In this document: piece after piece, positions 27,454 through 35,732 of the stretch | Layout: every line of letters begins with the position of its first letter | How positions within the stretch are numbered: position 1 is the stretch's first letter | Source of the DNA: Hephaestia caeni | GTDB lineage: Bacteria; Pseudomonadota; Alphaproteobacteria; Sphingomonadales; Sphingomonadaceae | Length of the DNA: 64,000 nucleotides | Direction of reading: 5' to 3' | NCBI RefSeq assembly: GCF_003550065.1 | Contig: NZ_QXDC01000002.1 | Location: 1,769,858 to 1,833,857 of the forward strand | Notes under the pieces: model-generated | What the model was told of the DNA's origin: nothing | Database searches by the model: none | The model's input: only the letters and a program-made list of their open reading frames with translations | Translations under genes and position numbers: made by a program

Positions 27454-28776
27454 TCAACGGAAGGCCGAAATGCGGCCCGAATGATCGAGGATATACAGCG
27501 TGTTGTCGGCCACCACCGGCGGCAGCGTGATCGCCTTATCCACCGGCATCCGGCCGGTCTCCTCGCCCGTCTGGGGTGAGGCGAACACCACCTCGCCCTC
27601 GCTGTTGGCGAGGATCAGGCGATTGCCCGCGAGCACCGGCCCCGTCCAGATGATCAGCCCCTTGCTCTTCTTCTCGTTCTTGTAATGGCGAAGCTGGTGG
27701 AGCCAGCGGATCTTGCCGCTGCTGCTCGACAGGCAGATCAGCTTGGCATCGTCGGTGACGACGAACACCCATTCGCCCGCCACCCACGGCGTCGAGATGC
27801 CCGCGAAATCCTGCTCCCACAAGCGCTGGCCGGTATCGAGCTGGATCGCGACCATCCGCCCGCCCTGCCCGACCGCGTAGACGCGGCCCTGATCGATCAC
27901 CGGATCGGCGTCGATATCGGCGAGCGAGGACACCGAGGTCGAAATCGTCGTGCGCGACAGCGCATCCTGCCACAAGGTGCGGCCGTTCTCGTAGCGATAG
28001 GCGTTGAGTTCGCCCGACGAGAAGCCCGCGACGATGCTGCCCTGCGCCACCGCGGGCGCGGCCACCCCGAACACGCCCTGCGATTCGAGCGAGGCGCTCT
28101 CGGTCCAGGCGATTTTGCCATCGGCCTGCGACAGCGCGTAGAGCTGATTGTCCTGGCTCAGCACATAGACGTTGCCGTTGCCGATCGACGGTGCGCCGCG
28201 CAGCGGGCCGCCCGGGCGCGCCCGCCACACCTCGGCGCCGTCGGCCGCCTTGAGCGCGACGACGTCGCCCAGCCCGTCGGTCGCATAAAGCGTGCCGTTA
28301 TCGAAGCTGACGCCGCCGCCGAAGCGGGCGGCCTCGTTCTCCTTGCCGGTGGCGATCTGGCGCGTCCACAGCGTCGCGCCGTTATCGGCCGAAAAGGCAT
28401 GGACGACGGCATCGACGTCGATCGCATAGACGCGCCCGTCGGCAACGACGGGGGCAGCGGCAAGCCGCTGGCGGTTCGATCCGCCCGCGATCTGCGCGGT
28501 CCAGGCACGCGCCAGCGATCCGCCGAGCGCGAGTTGCCCCATCGATTTGGCCGCGTTGCCGCCCGGCTGGCTCCACGCCGCGTTGACCGTGGGCGCCGGC
28601 AGCAGCACCTCGACCGCCTTGAGCGCGGGATCGGCCGAGATATCGTCTTCCGCGACCAGAATCGGCACGCGATCGCCGACGGTCGGCGTCTTCTTGCCGC
28701 CGCCCTTGAAAATACCGCAGCCGGCAAGCGCCAGCAGCGCCATCCCGACGGCGGGCGCCTTCATCAACTTGATCAT
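27454..28776 (-). CDS. bamB: Outer-membrane assembly lipoprotein BamB
   Basis: 440 residues. Lipoprotein signal with lipobox L-A-G-C (about residue 20), then repeated PQQ-like beta-propeller blades: VYAIDVDAVVHAFSADNG, LYATDGLGDVVALKAADG, VYVLSQDNQLYALSQADG and others. Component of the BAM complex that inserts outer-membrane proteins. The start overlaps the stop of the TPR gene (ATGA), as in other alphaproteobacteria. Confidence 0.92.
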   Translation of the reverse strand: MIKLMKAPAVGMALLALAGCGIFKGGGKKTPTVGDRVPILVAEDDISADPALKAVEVLLPAPTVNAAWSQPGGNAAKSMGQLALGGSLARAWTAQIAGGSNRQRLAAAPVVADGRVYAIDVDAVVHAFSADNGATLWTRQIATGKENEAARFGGGVSFDNGTLYATDGLGDVVALKAADGAEVWRARPGGPLRGAPSIGNGNVYVLSQDNQLYALSQADGKIAWTESASLESQGVFGVAAPAVAQGSIVAGFSSGELNAYRYENGRTLWQDALSRTTISTSVSSLADIDADPVIDQGRVYAVGQGGRMVAIQLDTGQRLWEQDFAGISTPWVAGEWVFVVTDDAKLICLSSSSGKIRWLHQLRHYKNEKKSKGLIIWTGPVLAGNRLILANSEGEVVFASPQTGEETGRMPVDKAITLPPVVADNTLYILDHSGRISAFR

Positions 28777-29474
28777 TGCGCTGCCTTGTCCTCGTTCTGG
28801 TCGACCGCATCCACCCCTAGAGTGCCCGACATCTGAACCGCACGTTGACGGATCGATTCGGGGACATGCTCGGTGGCGGCGATCTGCCCGAACAGATCAC
28901 CCGCGAGATCGCGGCGGCCCTGACGAAGATAGGCGAGCGCGACCATTTCGCCGGCGCTGCCGAACCACGGGCCGCCCTTCACCGCCAGGCCACGCAGGCG
29001 GCTGATCACCACGTCGGGCTTCAACGAATCATATTCGGCCGCCGTTTGCCGGATCAGCGCGAGATCGCGGAACGATTCGGCCAGCGACTGATCCTGCGCG
29101 ATGCTGGCGAATTTCGCCGCCGCGCCCTTGAGATCGTTCTTCTGGAGCAGGATATCCGCCTCGGTGAAGCGCGCCATCGCACGATAGCCGTCGATATCCG
29201 AGGCCGCGAGCGGGGCGAGCTGTTTCGACGCCTCGTCGACCTTGTTCGCGCCGAGCGCCTGGATCGCCTGCTGGAATTGCTCGCCCTGCGTGCCCGCCAC
29301 CTGTTCCTGATGATGACGCCAATAGAGGAAGCCCCCCAGCGCCAGCAGCGCGGCGACGATGGCGACGATCACCCAAACGCCATAACGGCGTGCGAATTCG
29401 GCCATCTCGTCGCGGCGAAGCTCCTCATCCACCTCGCGGAAGAAAACCTCGTTGGTCGGGGGCTGGGACGCCAA
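28773..29474 (-). CDS. TPR-like membrane-anchored protein (YfgM type)
   Basis: 233 residues: a cytoplasmic N-terminus of about 30 residues (FFREVDEELRRDEMAEFA), one transmembrane helix (VWVIVAIVAALLALGGFLYW, about 32-51) and a periplasmic helical-repeat domain. This matches the YfgM family that works with periplasmic chaperones and is coded beside bamB. Coupled to bamB by a four-base overlap. Confidence 0.88.
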   Translation of the reverse strand: MASQPPTNEVFFREVDEELRRDEMAEFARRYGVWVIVAIVAALLALGGFLYWRHHQEQVAGTQGEQFQQAIQALGANKVDEASKQLAPLAASDIDGYRAMARFTEADILLQKNDLKGAAAKFASIAQDQSLAESFRDLALIRQTAAEYDSLKPDVVISRLRGLAVKGGPWFGSAGEMVALAYLRQGRRDLAGDLFGQIAATEHVPESIRQRAVQMSGTLGVDAVDQNEDKAAQ

Positions 29475-29540
29475 AGGGGAACTCCTAGATCATCGGAAAG
29501 GCGCGGACATTACCCGCGCGCAAAGCGAAACGGAAGCGAC

Positions 29541-30404
29541 TCAATCCTTGGGCGCGTACGTCTGTTCCGCGCCGGGAAACGCACGCGAGCGCACTTCGCC
29601 TGCATAGGTCTCGACCGCGGCGGAAATGCGGCCGGCCAAATCGTCGAAGCGCTTGACGAAGCGCGGGGTGCGTTCGAACAGCCCGAGCATGTCCTCCGCG
29701 ACGAGCACCTGGCCGTCGCATTGCGCCGATGCGCCGATGCCGATCGTCGGGCAGTCGATGCCGCGGGTCAGTTCGACCGCGATCGGTTCGACCACGCCTT
29801 CGACGACAAGGCTGAACGCGCCGGCCGCGGCGATCGCCTTGCCGTCGTCGATGATCTTCGAGGCTTCTTCCTGGCTGCGCCCGCGCGCGCCATAGCCGCC
29901 GAGCATGTTCACCGCCTGCGGGGTAAGGCCGACATGCCCCATCACCGGAATCCCGCGCTCGGTGAGGAAACGCACGGTTTCGGCCATCGCCGCGCCGCCT
30001 TCCATCTTCACCGCGGCCGCGCCGGTCTGCTTCATCAGCCACGACGCGCTCTCGAACGCCTGCACCGGCGACGCCTCGTAGCTGCCGAACGGCAGATCGA
30101 TGACGATCAGGCTGTGATAGCTGCCGCGCACCACCGCGCTGCCGTGCGCCGCCATCATCTCGAGCGTCACCGGCACGGTCGAGGGCAGACCGTAGATGAC
30201 CTGGCCCAGACTGTCCCCGACGAGCAGCACGTCGCAATGCGGATCGAACAGGTGCGCCATCGGCGCGGTATAGGCGGTGAGCATCACCAGCGGCTGATCC
30301 GTGCCCTTGCGCTTGCGGATCGCGGGCACTGTCATCCGCTTCATCGGCGCGGAGACCGGAGTCGCCCGGCTGGTCGAGGTGTCGATCGTATAGGTGGTGG
30401 ACAT
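29541..30404 (-). CDS. panB: 3-methyl-2-oxobutanoate hydroxymethyltransferase
   Basis: First step of pantothenate synthesis. 287 residues. Seen: VMLTAYTAPMAHLFD, DVLLVGDSLGQVIYG (Mg and substrate site), KMEGG and PVMGHVGLTPQAVN. The ATG at 30404 lies in a well-defined frame. Monocistronic here. Confidence 0.95.
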   Translation of the reverse strand: MSTTYTIDTSTSRATPVSAPMKRMTVPAIRKRKGTDQPLVMLTAYTAPMAHLFDPHCDVLLVGDSLGQVIYGLPSTVPVTLEMMAAHGSAVVRGSYHSLIVIDLPFGSYEASPVQAFESASWLMKQTGAAAVKMEGGAAMAETVRFLTERGIPVMGHVGLTPQAVNMLGGYGARGRSQEEASKIIDDGKAIAAAGAFSLVVEGVVEPIAVELTRGIDCPTIGIGASAQCDGQVLVAEDMLGLFERTPRFVKRFDDLAGRISAAVETYAGEVRSRAFPGAEQTYAPKD

Positions 30405-30759
30405 GGCCGCGCTCCTTAGCCGCTCGATCGAGGCGACGCCAGCGCCTCGCCCTCACGCGCACGGCGCCCCGCCCCATCCGACTGCTGCACCGTGCTGTCC
30501 TACAAGGCCCGTCCATGCTATGACATCGTACTGAAAATCGGGAGGGAATAGGCGCCGACTCGACCCAAGGTTGTCGAAGCGCCGTTCTTGCCGTTTTGGC
30601 CTCACCTTCGCCTAACTTTCCGCCGCCGCATTCCCTCCTCCGCCATCGCCGATCCACGGACGGCGCGGCGCGCGGCGGCAACGATAATGTTCATTTCTAT
30701 TGACTTCATGTTCAATATATTTAACATGATGCCATCAATCCATGACACGGAGTCGATCG
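30405..30759. other. 355-base gap between divergent panB and membrane/XRE pair
   Basis: No gene-like frame. The left part is GC-rich leader of panB. The right 80 bases are AT-rich with an inverted repeat (described separately) and must hold the promoter of the membrane/XRE pair. Nothing else stands out. Confidence 0.6.
30707..30728 (+). promoter_or_regulatory. Putative operator of the membrane/XRE pair
   Basis: CATGTT and AACATG form 6-base arms around a 10-base AT-rich centre, 32 bases before the start at 30760. A TTGACT hexamer begins just upstream at 30700 and could be the -35 element. An XRE regulator coded by the second gene would be the natural binder. Confidence 0.4.
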
Positions 30760-31197
30760 ATGGCGTTCAGGGAGAAGCTGGCATGGGTAACCCTCGGGTC
30801 GATGCTCATTGCCTATTCAATCTACTTCTGGTTGCTGGCCACGCGTTTTGATCTGAGCCGCCCCGACGGGCCGCCGACGGTCGCGATGCTGGCGCTGTTC
30901 GGCATGGTGACGGTCGCGCAGGTGATCGTGATCGCCATTGCCACCTCGATCCTCGCGATCCGGGCGCAAAAGGATGCCAATGCCAAGGCCGACGAACGCG
31001 ACCGGGCGATCGCGCGGCGCGCGACAGGCGTGGCCTATGTCGTGCTGATGGTGGGGATGATCGTGGTCGGGGTGGTCATGCCGTTCAGCGAGCCACGCTG
31101 GAAGATCGCCAACGCCGCCTTGCTCGCACTGGTGCTCGCCGAGGCGATACGGTACGTTCTCGTCATCGTCAGCTATCGGAGGGGCTGGCATGGCTAA
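30760..31197 (+). CDS. Membrane protein paired with XRE regulator
   Basis: 145 residues from ATG 30760, which has a GGAG site nine bases upstream; an ATG six codons earlier is possible. Four transmembrane helices (about 9-27, 42-65, 87-106, 116-138) with a basic/acidic loop in the middle (RAQKDANAKADERDRAIARR). Pairs of a small 4-TM protein and a short XRE regulator are common in bacteria. The membrane partner has no defined function. Confidence 0.8.
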   Translation: MAFREKLAWVTLGSMLIAYSIYFWLLATRFDLSRPDGPPTVAMLALFGMVTVAQVIVIAIATSILAIRAQKDANAKADERDRAIARRATGVAYVVLMVGMIVVGVVMPFSEPRWKIANAALLALVLAEAIRYVLVIVSYRRGWHG

Positions 31198-31414
31198 GCC
31201 CCCGATCGCCAACGATATCCGCACGCTGCGCTTCCTCGCCGGCGAAATGACCCAGGCCGATCTCGGCGACCGGATCGGCGTGACGCGCCAGACGATCGCC
31301 GCGATCGAGGCGGGCAAATATTCGCCCACGCTCGAAGCCGCGTTCCGGATCGCCCGCGTGTTCGGCAAACCGCTGGAGGAGGTCTTCCGCTGGGAGGAGG
31401 ACAGCTCCTCCTGA
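31190..31414 (+). CDS. Short XRE-family transcriptional regulator
   Basis: 74 residues, one helix-turn-helix: MTQADLGDRIGVTRQTIAAI then GKYSPTLEAAFRIARVFG and the acidic end EEVFRWEED. This matches the YozG/Cro-like regulators that accompany membrane proteins. It overlaps the preceding gene by eight bases, so it is cotranscribed with it and may control it. Confidence 0.92.
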   Translation: MAKPPIANDIRTLRFLAGEMTQADLGDRIGVTRQTIAAIEAGKYSPTLEAAFRIARVFGKPLEEVFRWEEDSSS

Positions 31415-31450
31415 AGCCGGATGCCTTTACGTCGAACCGCTCCCCAAACC

Positions 31451-31583
31451 CGTTCGCCCTGAGCTTGTCGAAGGGCCGCACTTCGTGCCGCAAGCGATTA
31501 ACGAGCCCATCGCAGAACGGCTCCCTTCGACTGCCTGCCAAGGCAGGCGCTCAGGACAGGCTTCGACAAGCTCAGGGCGAACG
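31451..31583. repeat. Inverted-repeat element with 23-bp perfect arms
   Basis: Arms 31451-31473 and 31561-31583 are exact reverse complements (CGTTCGCCCTGAGCTTGTCG...). The inner part carries another small palindrome CTGCCTGCCAAGGCAGGC. It shares its arm with the element at 14981-15000. It fills the first half of the 405-base gap between the XRE gene and the membrane protein at 31820. No gene is visible there. Confidence 0.85.
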
Positions 31584-31699
31584 GATCAACGTAAAATCAT
31601 CCGACTCTAAAAGGAAGCGCGAGGAACCGCCATTTGCAGGCCAACATGGGCTGAATGTCGGCCGGCCCTAGTATGGTGGAATCGAAGTTCCTGTCATCA

Positions 31700-31788
31700 T
31701 CGTCACCCCGGGCTTGACCCGGGGTCCCGCTTCCTTGCGCGGACGGACCGAAGAAAAGCGGGATCCCGGGTCAAGCCCGGGATGACGA
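31700..31788. repeat. Inverted-repeat element (CCCGGGCTTGACCCGGG type)
   Basis: Imperfect arms of 33 bases (31700-31732 and 31756-31788) built on CCCGGGCTTGACCCGGGGTC. Located 31 bases beyond the stop of the convergent membrane gene at 31820. Similar in design to the element at 5076. A likely REP-like element that can also end transcription from both sides. Confidence 0.8.
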
Positions 31789-31819
31789 AATCAATGCGAC
31801 GAACTTCAGATTCAGGGGA

Positions 31820-32257
31820 CTAGCTTACCCAGCCTCGCCGTGTCGCATAGCCGGTGAACCAGATCGCGAAGATCGCGATCAGCGCGATCAGGATCGGAAA
31901 CGGCAGCGTCGTGCCCGCGCCTTTCACCGCGATCACATCAGTCGCGAGGAAAAGGTATCCGAACATCACCACGATCGCGATCAGCGACAGCACGAACAGC
32001 CAGCGCGCCGCCGCCGATCGCGCGAGCAGCGCAAACGCGCCGAGCAGCCCCGCCCCGACGGCGACCGCATAGGCCCCGTTGTACCAGCCCGGCAGCGCGG
32101 CGTAGAGTTGCCGATCATAATCGGTCGCCGGCCCCATCGCATCGGCGCCGAGCGTCCATTGCAGATACCAGGCATAGCAACCGAACGCATTCCATAAGGT
32201 CAGCAGAATCGCGACCACCCGGAAGGCGGCGGTGGGCCGCTGCCGCAGATACGCCAT
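31820..32257 (-). CDS. Four-helix membrane protein, unknown
   Basis: 145 residues from the ATG at 32257 (GGGAGAGG upstream). Four hydrophobic segments (about 13-31, 61-80, 87-105, 119-137). A conserved-looking loop with YLQWTLGADAMGPATDYDRQ lies between the first two. No family recognised. Runs in the same direction as the upstream reductase gene but starts 64 bases downstream of its stop. Confidence 0.75.
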   Translation of the reverse strand: MAYLRQRPTAAFRVVAILLTLWNAFGCYAWYLQWTLGADAMGPATDYDRQLYAALPGWYNGAYAVAVGAGLLGAFALLARSAAARWLFVLSLIAIVVMFGYLFLATDVIAVKGAGTTLPFPILIALIAIFAIWFTGYATRRGWVS

Positions 32258-32321
32258 CGTTCCTCTCCCGAAGTTTCGGGACCGAAAGCTGCGCTCGTTC
32301 GTCGCCGAATGCAATCGCGAT

Positions 32322-32690
32322 TTACGCGGGCGTAACCATCCCCGACTCGCCGAACATCGCGGCGTATCGCTCGGGCTTGAACCCGACCAGCAGCGCGCCG
32401 CCTTGCTCCAATACCGGCCGTTTGATCATCGACGGCTGCGCGACCATCAGCGCGATCGCTGCCGCCTCGTCCAGATCGGCCTTGTCCGCTTCGGGCAACT
32501 TGCGGAAGGTGGTGCCGGCGCGGTTGAGCAGCGTCTCCCAGCCGACGATGCCCGCCCAGCCGCGCAGCGTCTCGGCGTGGATACCCGCCGTCTTGTAATC
32601 GTGAAAATCATAGGCGACGCCGTGTGCGTCGAGCCAGCCCCGCGCCTTCTTCATCGTGTCGCAGTTCCGAATACCATAGATCGTGGTCAA
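32322..32690 (-). CDS. ArsC/Spx-like family reductase
   Basis: 122 residues. The thioredoxin-like ArsC fold has IYGIRNCDTMKKARGWLD with the single catalytic Cys at position 10 and the late PSMIKRPVLEQG. The single cysteine and CDTMKKA pattern mark the YffB/ArsC-related group, not true arsenate reductases. The start is a TTG with GGAG five bases upstream; a GTG at 32714 is the alternative. It faces the redoxin gene divergently across 46 bases. Confidence 0.87.
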   Translation of the reverse strand: MTTIYGIRNCDTMKKARGWLDAHGVAYDFHDYKTAGIHAETLRGWAGIVGWETLLNRAGTTFRKLPEADKADLDEAAAIALMVAQPSMIKRPVLEQGGALLVGFKPERYAAMFGESGMVTPA

Positions 32691-32736
32691 GGCGTCTCCC
32701 CTTCGCGCAATCACCGCCTTGCGCTATATCGACGGC

Positions 32737-33285
32737 ATGGAACAGGGCAAGTCAGGCGACACGGCGCGGTTTGCGGTCGCGCCGGAATGGCAGGTCGATC
32801 ACTGGCTCAATACCCGCGAGCCGCTGAGCCTCGCGGTCTTGCGGGGGCGCATCGTGGTCGCGGTGGCGTTCCAGATGCTGTGCCCCGGCTGCGTCGCCGA
32901 GGCGCTGCCGCAGGCGCAGCGCACCGCCGCCAGTTTCGCCGCGGCCGATGTGGCGGTGATCGGGCTCCACAGCGTGTTCGAGCATCACGCGGCGCAAGGC
33001 ACGCCCGAGGCGCTGGCCGCCTTCCTCCACGAATATCGGATCGGCTTCCCGGTCGCGATCGACGCCCATGTCGATGGCGACCCCCTGCCCGCCACGATGC
33101 GCACCTATGCGATGCGCGGCACACCGACGCTGCTGCTGATCGACCGGCAGGGGCGGCTGCGGCTCAACCATTTCGGGCATCTCGACGACATGCGGCTGGG
33201 CGCGGCCATCGCGACGCTGATCGCGGAAGTCGCGGCGCATCCCCTGTCCGAAACCGGTGCGACGGGGGCGGTGTGCGAGGTTTAG
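32737..33285 (+). CDS. TlpA/AhpC-like redoxin with CPGC site
   Basis: 182 residues, thioredoxin fold without a signal peptide. The active site is CPGC (C49, C52) in AFQMLCPGCVAEALPQ. The cis-proline loop is RGTPTLLLIDRQG. Likely a cytoplasmic thiol oxidoreductase or peroxiredoxin relative. Divergent from an ArsC-like reductase, which suggests joint control. Confidence 0.83.
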   Translation: MEQGKSGDTARFAVAPEWQVDHWLNTREPLSLAVLRGRIVVAVAFQMLCPGCVAEALPQAQRTAASFAAADVAVIGLHSVFEHHAAQGTPEALAAFLHEYRIGFPVAIDAHVDGDPLPATMRTYAMRGTPTLLLIDRQGRLRLNHFGHLDDMRLGAAIATLIAEVAAHPLSETGATGAVCEV

Positions 33286-33322
33286 TCGTCGGGCTGCCGG
33301 CCATCGGGCCGTGACGAAAGCA

Positions 33323-33874
33323 TCACGCAGGCATCTGTTCGTAGCAGATGCTGAGGCTGTCCTCGTCGCTGAGAAATACATCGAGGAGCGCACAGCGGTG
33401 CGATCCTTCCGGTTCGGTCGCCATCAAGAAATGCTTGCAGGCCCGGCACTGACCGAACGGTCTGCCGCCCTGCCGGGCGATCGAACCGACAAGCATCTTG
33501 GCAACAAGCGCCATGAAGGTATCGCGCTCCCCATCTGAAAGCTGTGGAAGCATCTGAGCGATAACGCTCGGCGGCGGCGCATTCAGCATCGCGCGCCCTT
33601 CATCAGTCAGAGCAAGACGGAAGACCCGCTGATCGCCCGGATCCTGTCGGCGCGATACGAGCCCCTTATGCTCAAGCGCGCTGATCGTCTGCGAGACGCT
33701 GCCCTTGGTCTGGCCCAGCCAGGCGGTGAGCGCCTTCGCGGTCCGGGAAACACGGTTCGCCGCGGCAAGATAGGTAAGCGCCTGCCACTGCACGGGCTGG
33801 AGGCCGCGACCATAGCCTTCGGCCGCAATGATCCGCGCGAAACGCAGCAACAGTTCCTCATCATTCCTGGCCAT
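33323..33874 (-). CDS. MarR-family regulator with four C-terminal cysteines
   Basis: 183 residues. Residues 30-100 are a MarR winged helix (AKALTAWLGQTKGSVSQTIS and LVSRRQDPGDQRVFRLALT). After the dimerisation helix an extra tail carries C143, C146, C161 and C177 (GQCRACKHF ... SHRCALL ... SICYEQ), the spacing of a metal or iron-sulfur site or a redox switch. It faces a small CxxC protein, with palindromic sites between the two. Likely a redox or metal sensor that represses that gene and itself. Confidence 0.87.
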   Translation of the reverse strand: MARNDEELLLRFARIIAAEGYGRGLQPVQWQALTYLAAANRVSRTAKALTAWLGQTKGSVSQTISALEHKGLVSRRQDPGDQRVFRLALTDEGRAMLNAPPPSVIAQMLPQLSDGERDTFMALVAKMLVGSIARQGGRPFGQCRACKHFLMATEPEGSHRCALLDVFLSDEDSLSICYEQMPA

Positions 33875-33883
33875 ATCGATTTT

Positions 33884-33951
33884 GGTATCGACTAAAAACT
33901 ATCTTGGCAAGGCGATGGAGCTGTGGCACGAATCAGGTATCGAGTCGATAC
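33884..33951. promoter_or_regulatory. Operator region of the MarR/CxxC pair
   Basis: GTATCGAGTCGATAC (33937-33951) is a perfect 7-1-7 palindrome 31 bases before the CxxC protein gene. A half-matching site GGTATCGAC lies at 33884-33892, just upstream of the MarR start. Two related sites in one divergent control region fit MarR autoregulation. Confidence 0.6.
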
Positions 33952-33982
33952 TAACTCGATGCATCAGCCAAGGAGGTCTGTG

Positions 33983-34222
33983 ATGACGAAAGCCATATTC
34001 TACCATGCCGGATGCAACGTCTGCGTCGATGCCGAGCAGCAGCTTGCCTATTCTCTCGATCCCAAGCGGTTCGATGTCGAGATCGTGAACTTCGCCGATG
34101 CACCGGGCCGTATCCGGGAAGCCGAGGCAGCGGGCGTCAAATCCGTCCCCGCGTTCGTGATTGGCGGTCAGCCCTATCACATCAATTTCGGCGCCTCGAT
34201 GGCCGACGTAAAAGGGGCATGA
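33983..34222 (+). CDS. Small thioredoxin-fold protein with CNVC site
   Basis: 79 residues. N-terminal FYHAGCNVCVDAEQQ (C11, C14), then the cis-proline segment VKSVPAFVIGGQPYHINFG. Glutaredoxin-like in size. A perfect AGGAGG site precedes the ATG. Divergent from and probably controlled by the four-cysteine MarR regulator, so likely part of a thiol-stress response. Confidence 0.88.
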   Translation: MTKAIFYHAGCNVCVDAEQQLAYSLDPKRFDVEIVNFADAPGRIREAEAAGVKSVPAFVIGGQPYHINFGASMADVKGA

Positions 34223-34711
34223 TCCCGCGCCCGTAACGTGATCGGGTGTCCGGCGGCCGAACGCCGCCGGAGCCCATCCGTTTAGAGCGCCAGCCGCGAT
34301 ATCGGCGATCCATTCCCCGGTCAGATCGGAATCGACATCGTCATCCTCGGCGATACGGGCAAACAAAATGTTGGTCACCCCGGTGCCGGGACTCTGATCG
34401 TCCGGCTCACTCCCACTCGATTGCTCGGGGCCATATCAATCATCTGAATTTATTGTAGAAAATATTTTACAGCCCAATTACTACCGGCCCAGGACCCGTC
34501 AGAAAGCTACGCTGCTGATATCGCTGAGGAATTTCCACCGACCTCCGCAAGCCATCTATCGACTACTATCGGCTCTTTGCGCGCCGTTCTAGCTCTGACG
34601 TCCGGACTCGGATCGCGGCAAAAAGTACCGTCAGCGTCTTCGGATTCCGGCGCCTACGCGAACAGGCAAAGTCTGGCCTGCATCAGGACTCCTCCACATT
34701 GGAGGATAGAC
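34223..34711. other. 489-base gap with a possible gene remnant
   Basis: On the minus strand, 34260-34378 reads as VTNILFARIAEDDDVDSDLT and then EWIADIAAGALNGW, which looks protein-like. It has no good start site and runs on into the antisense of the CxxC gene, so it is probably a decayed 5' fragment. The stretch 34436-34480 is AT-rich. CCTCC/GGAGG (34691-34705) can pair and includes the ribosome site of the next gene. This gap is where the mobile island appears to begin. Confidence 0.35.
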
Positions 34712-35074
34712 ATGACCAAGAAACCAAGCCGCGTACGCGTCCTGATGATGCCATATCAGGATGGCGACGATAGAGACCCGGTGGGGTACTCTGGCCCCGC
34801 CACCGTGCTGACCGGCCTGCCACGAACGATCAGACGGCACGAACTCCGGCTGATCGTCCCGCTTGCCGACAGCACCATCTACGAAATGGAGAAGCGCGGC
34901 GACTTCCCGCGCCGCTTCAATCTGACGCCGCGATGCGTGGTATGGGACCTGGAGGAGGTCGAGGCGTGGCTGGAGCAACGCCGCCTGACCTATCTTGAGG
35001 GCCGAGCGAAGATCGCGCCCGGGCCGGATGTCCGCCAACGCAAAACCCGCCCCGTGAAATCGGCGTCCGATTGA
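34712..35074 (+). CDS. AlpA-type phage/island regulator
   Basis: 120 residues. The core LIVPLADSTIYEMEKRGDFP followed by RRFNLTPRCVVWDLEEVEAW is the MerR-like winged helix of AlpA regulators, which in prophages and islands activate excision genes. It has a longer N-terminus than classic AlpA. Strong GGAGG site. No integrase is next to it, so it is probably a leftover of an integrated element. Confidence 0.88.
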   Translation: MTKKPSRVRVLMMPYQDGDDRDPVGYSGPATVLTGLPRTIRRHELRLIVPLADSTIYEMEKRGDFPRRFNLTPRCVVWDLEEVEAWLEQRRLTYLEGRAKIAPGPDVRQRKTRPVKSASD

Positions 35075-35117
35075 ACGGCCACAAGCTACCGCGCCATCTT
35101 CGGCGCGGTAGTCCGGA

Positions 35118-35732
35118 TCAAGTGTGAGCGGCCTTCGTAACGCACCTGGCCAGCCAGGATGGAAGATGCGGTGCAACAGCCACCATGTCGCCGCGATCGG
35201 TCGGTGTGAGCTTCGCCTTCACTGCAGCCATGCCAGTTTCCGCTGCTTCCGGCCCGAGCCACACCAAAGCCCGAATCGCATCACCAACCGGCCGGTCGCC
35301 CAGGAGCAATTGCCAACGCAGTGCATGCCGCAGTTCCGCCGTTTGCTTACCGATACTGATAGGCCGGGAGCGGCCCGAAGTCAGATAGATGGACCGCATG
35401 GGCACCTGGGTTGTGGGCCCGAGCCTGTTGGCGGCAACAGCACCACTCGGGACGATGACCTCACCACTCTGGGCGGCAATCGCCCTTATCGCCTCTTCAA
35501 TCGTCGGCACCCTTGTCCCGAACCGACCATGGACGGGCAGCAGGTACAAGCCTCGCCCGGCCCGGAAGAGTCGATCCCGCCGAGCAAGGCGGGATAGTGC
35601 CTGATCCACCGCCGCTCGATTGCCAAGATGCAGCAATCCCTTCGCGGACACGCCAGTGCCTGCAGGCAGGCCTTCCATATGGGCCATGATCTGGTCGGTC
35701 AGTTGCTGCATGATAGCGTCAGAAATATACAT
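35118..35732 (-). CDS. DUF6088 / AbiEi-like antitoxin-type protein
   Basis: 204 residues from ATG 35732. An N-terminal winged helix (SAKGLLHLGNRAAVDQALSRL, then RRDRLFRAGRGLYLLP) is followed by a C-terminal domain with TIEEAIRAIAAQSGEVIVPSG and ALRWQLLLGDRP. This is the AbiEi-like layout of DUF6088 proteins, which repress their own promoter. No AbiEii-type nucleotidyltransferase toxin is adjacent, so it is an orphan. An 8-base inverted repeat covers its start codon, strong evidence for this start and for autoregulation. Confidence 0.8.
   Translation of the reverse strand: MYISDAIMQQLTDQIMAHMEGLPAGTGVSAKGLLHLGNRAAVDQALSRLARRDRLFRAGRGLYLLPVHGRFGTRVPTIEEAIRAIAAQSGEVIVPSGAVAANRLGPTTQVPMRSIYLTSGRSRPISIGKQTAELRHALRWQLLLGDRPVGDAIRALVWLGPEAAETGMAAVKAKLTPTDRGDMVAVAPHLPSWLARCVTKAAHT

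Noticed and set aside
34246..34458. Short plus-strand frame after the CxxC gene
   Set aside because: Arg/Pro-rich translation, no ribosome site, no family; likely chance.
34691..34705. CCTCC-ACATT-GGAGG before the AlpA gene as a riboregulator
   Set aside because: Five-base arms that include any strong Shine-Dalgarno sequence arise easily by chance.
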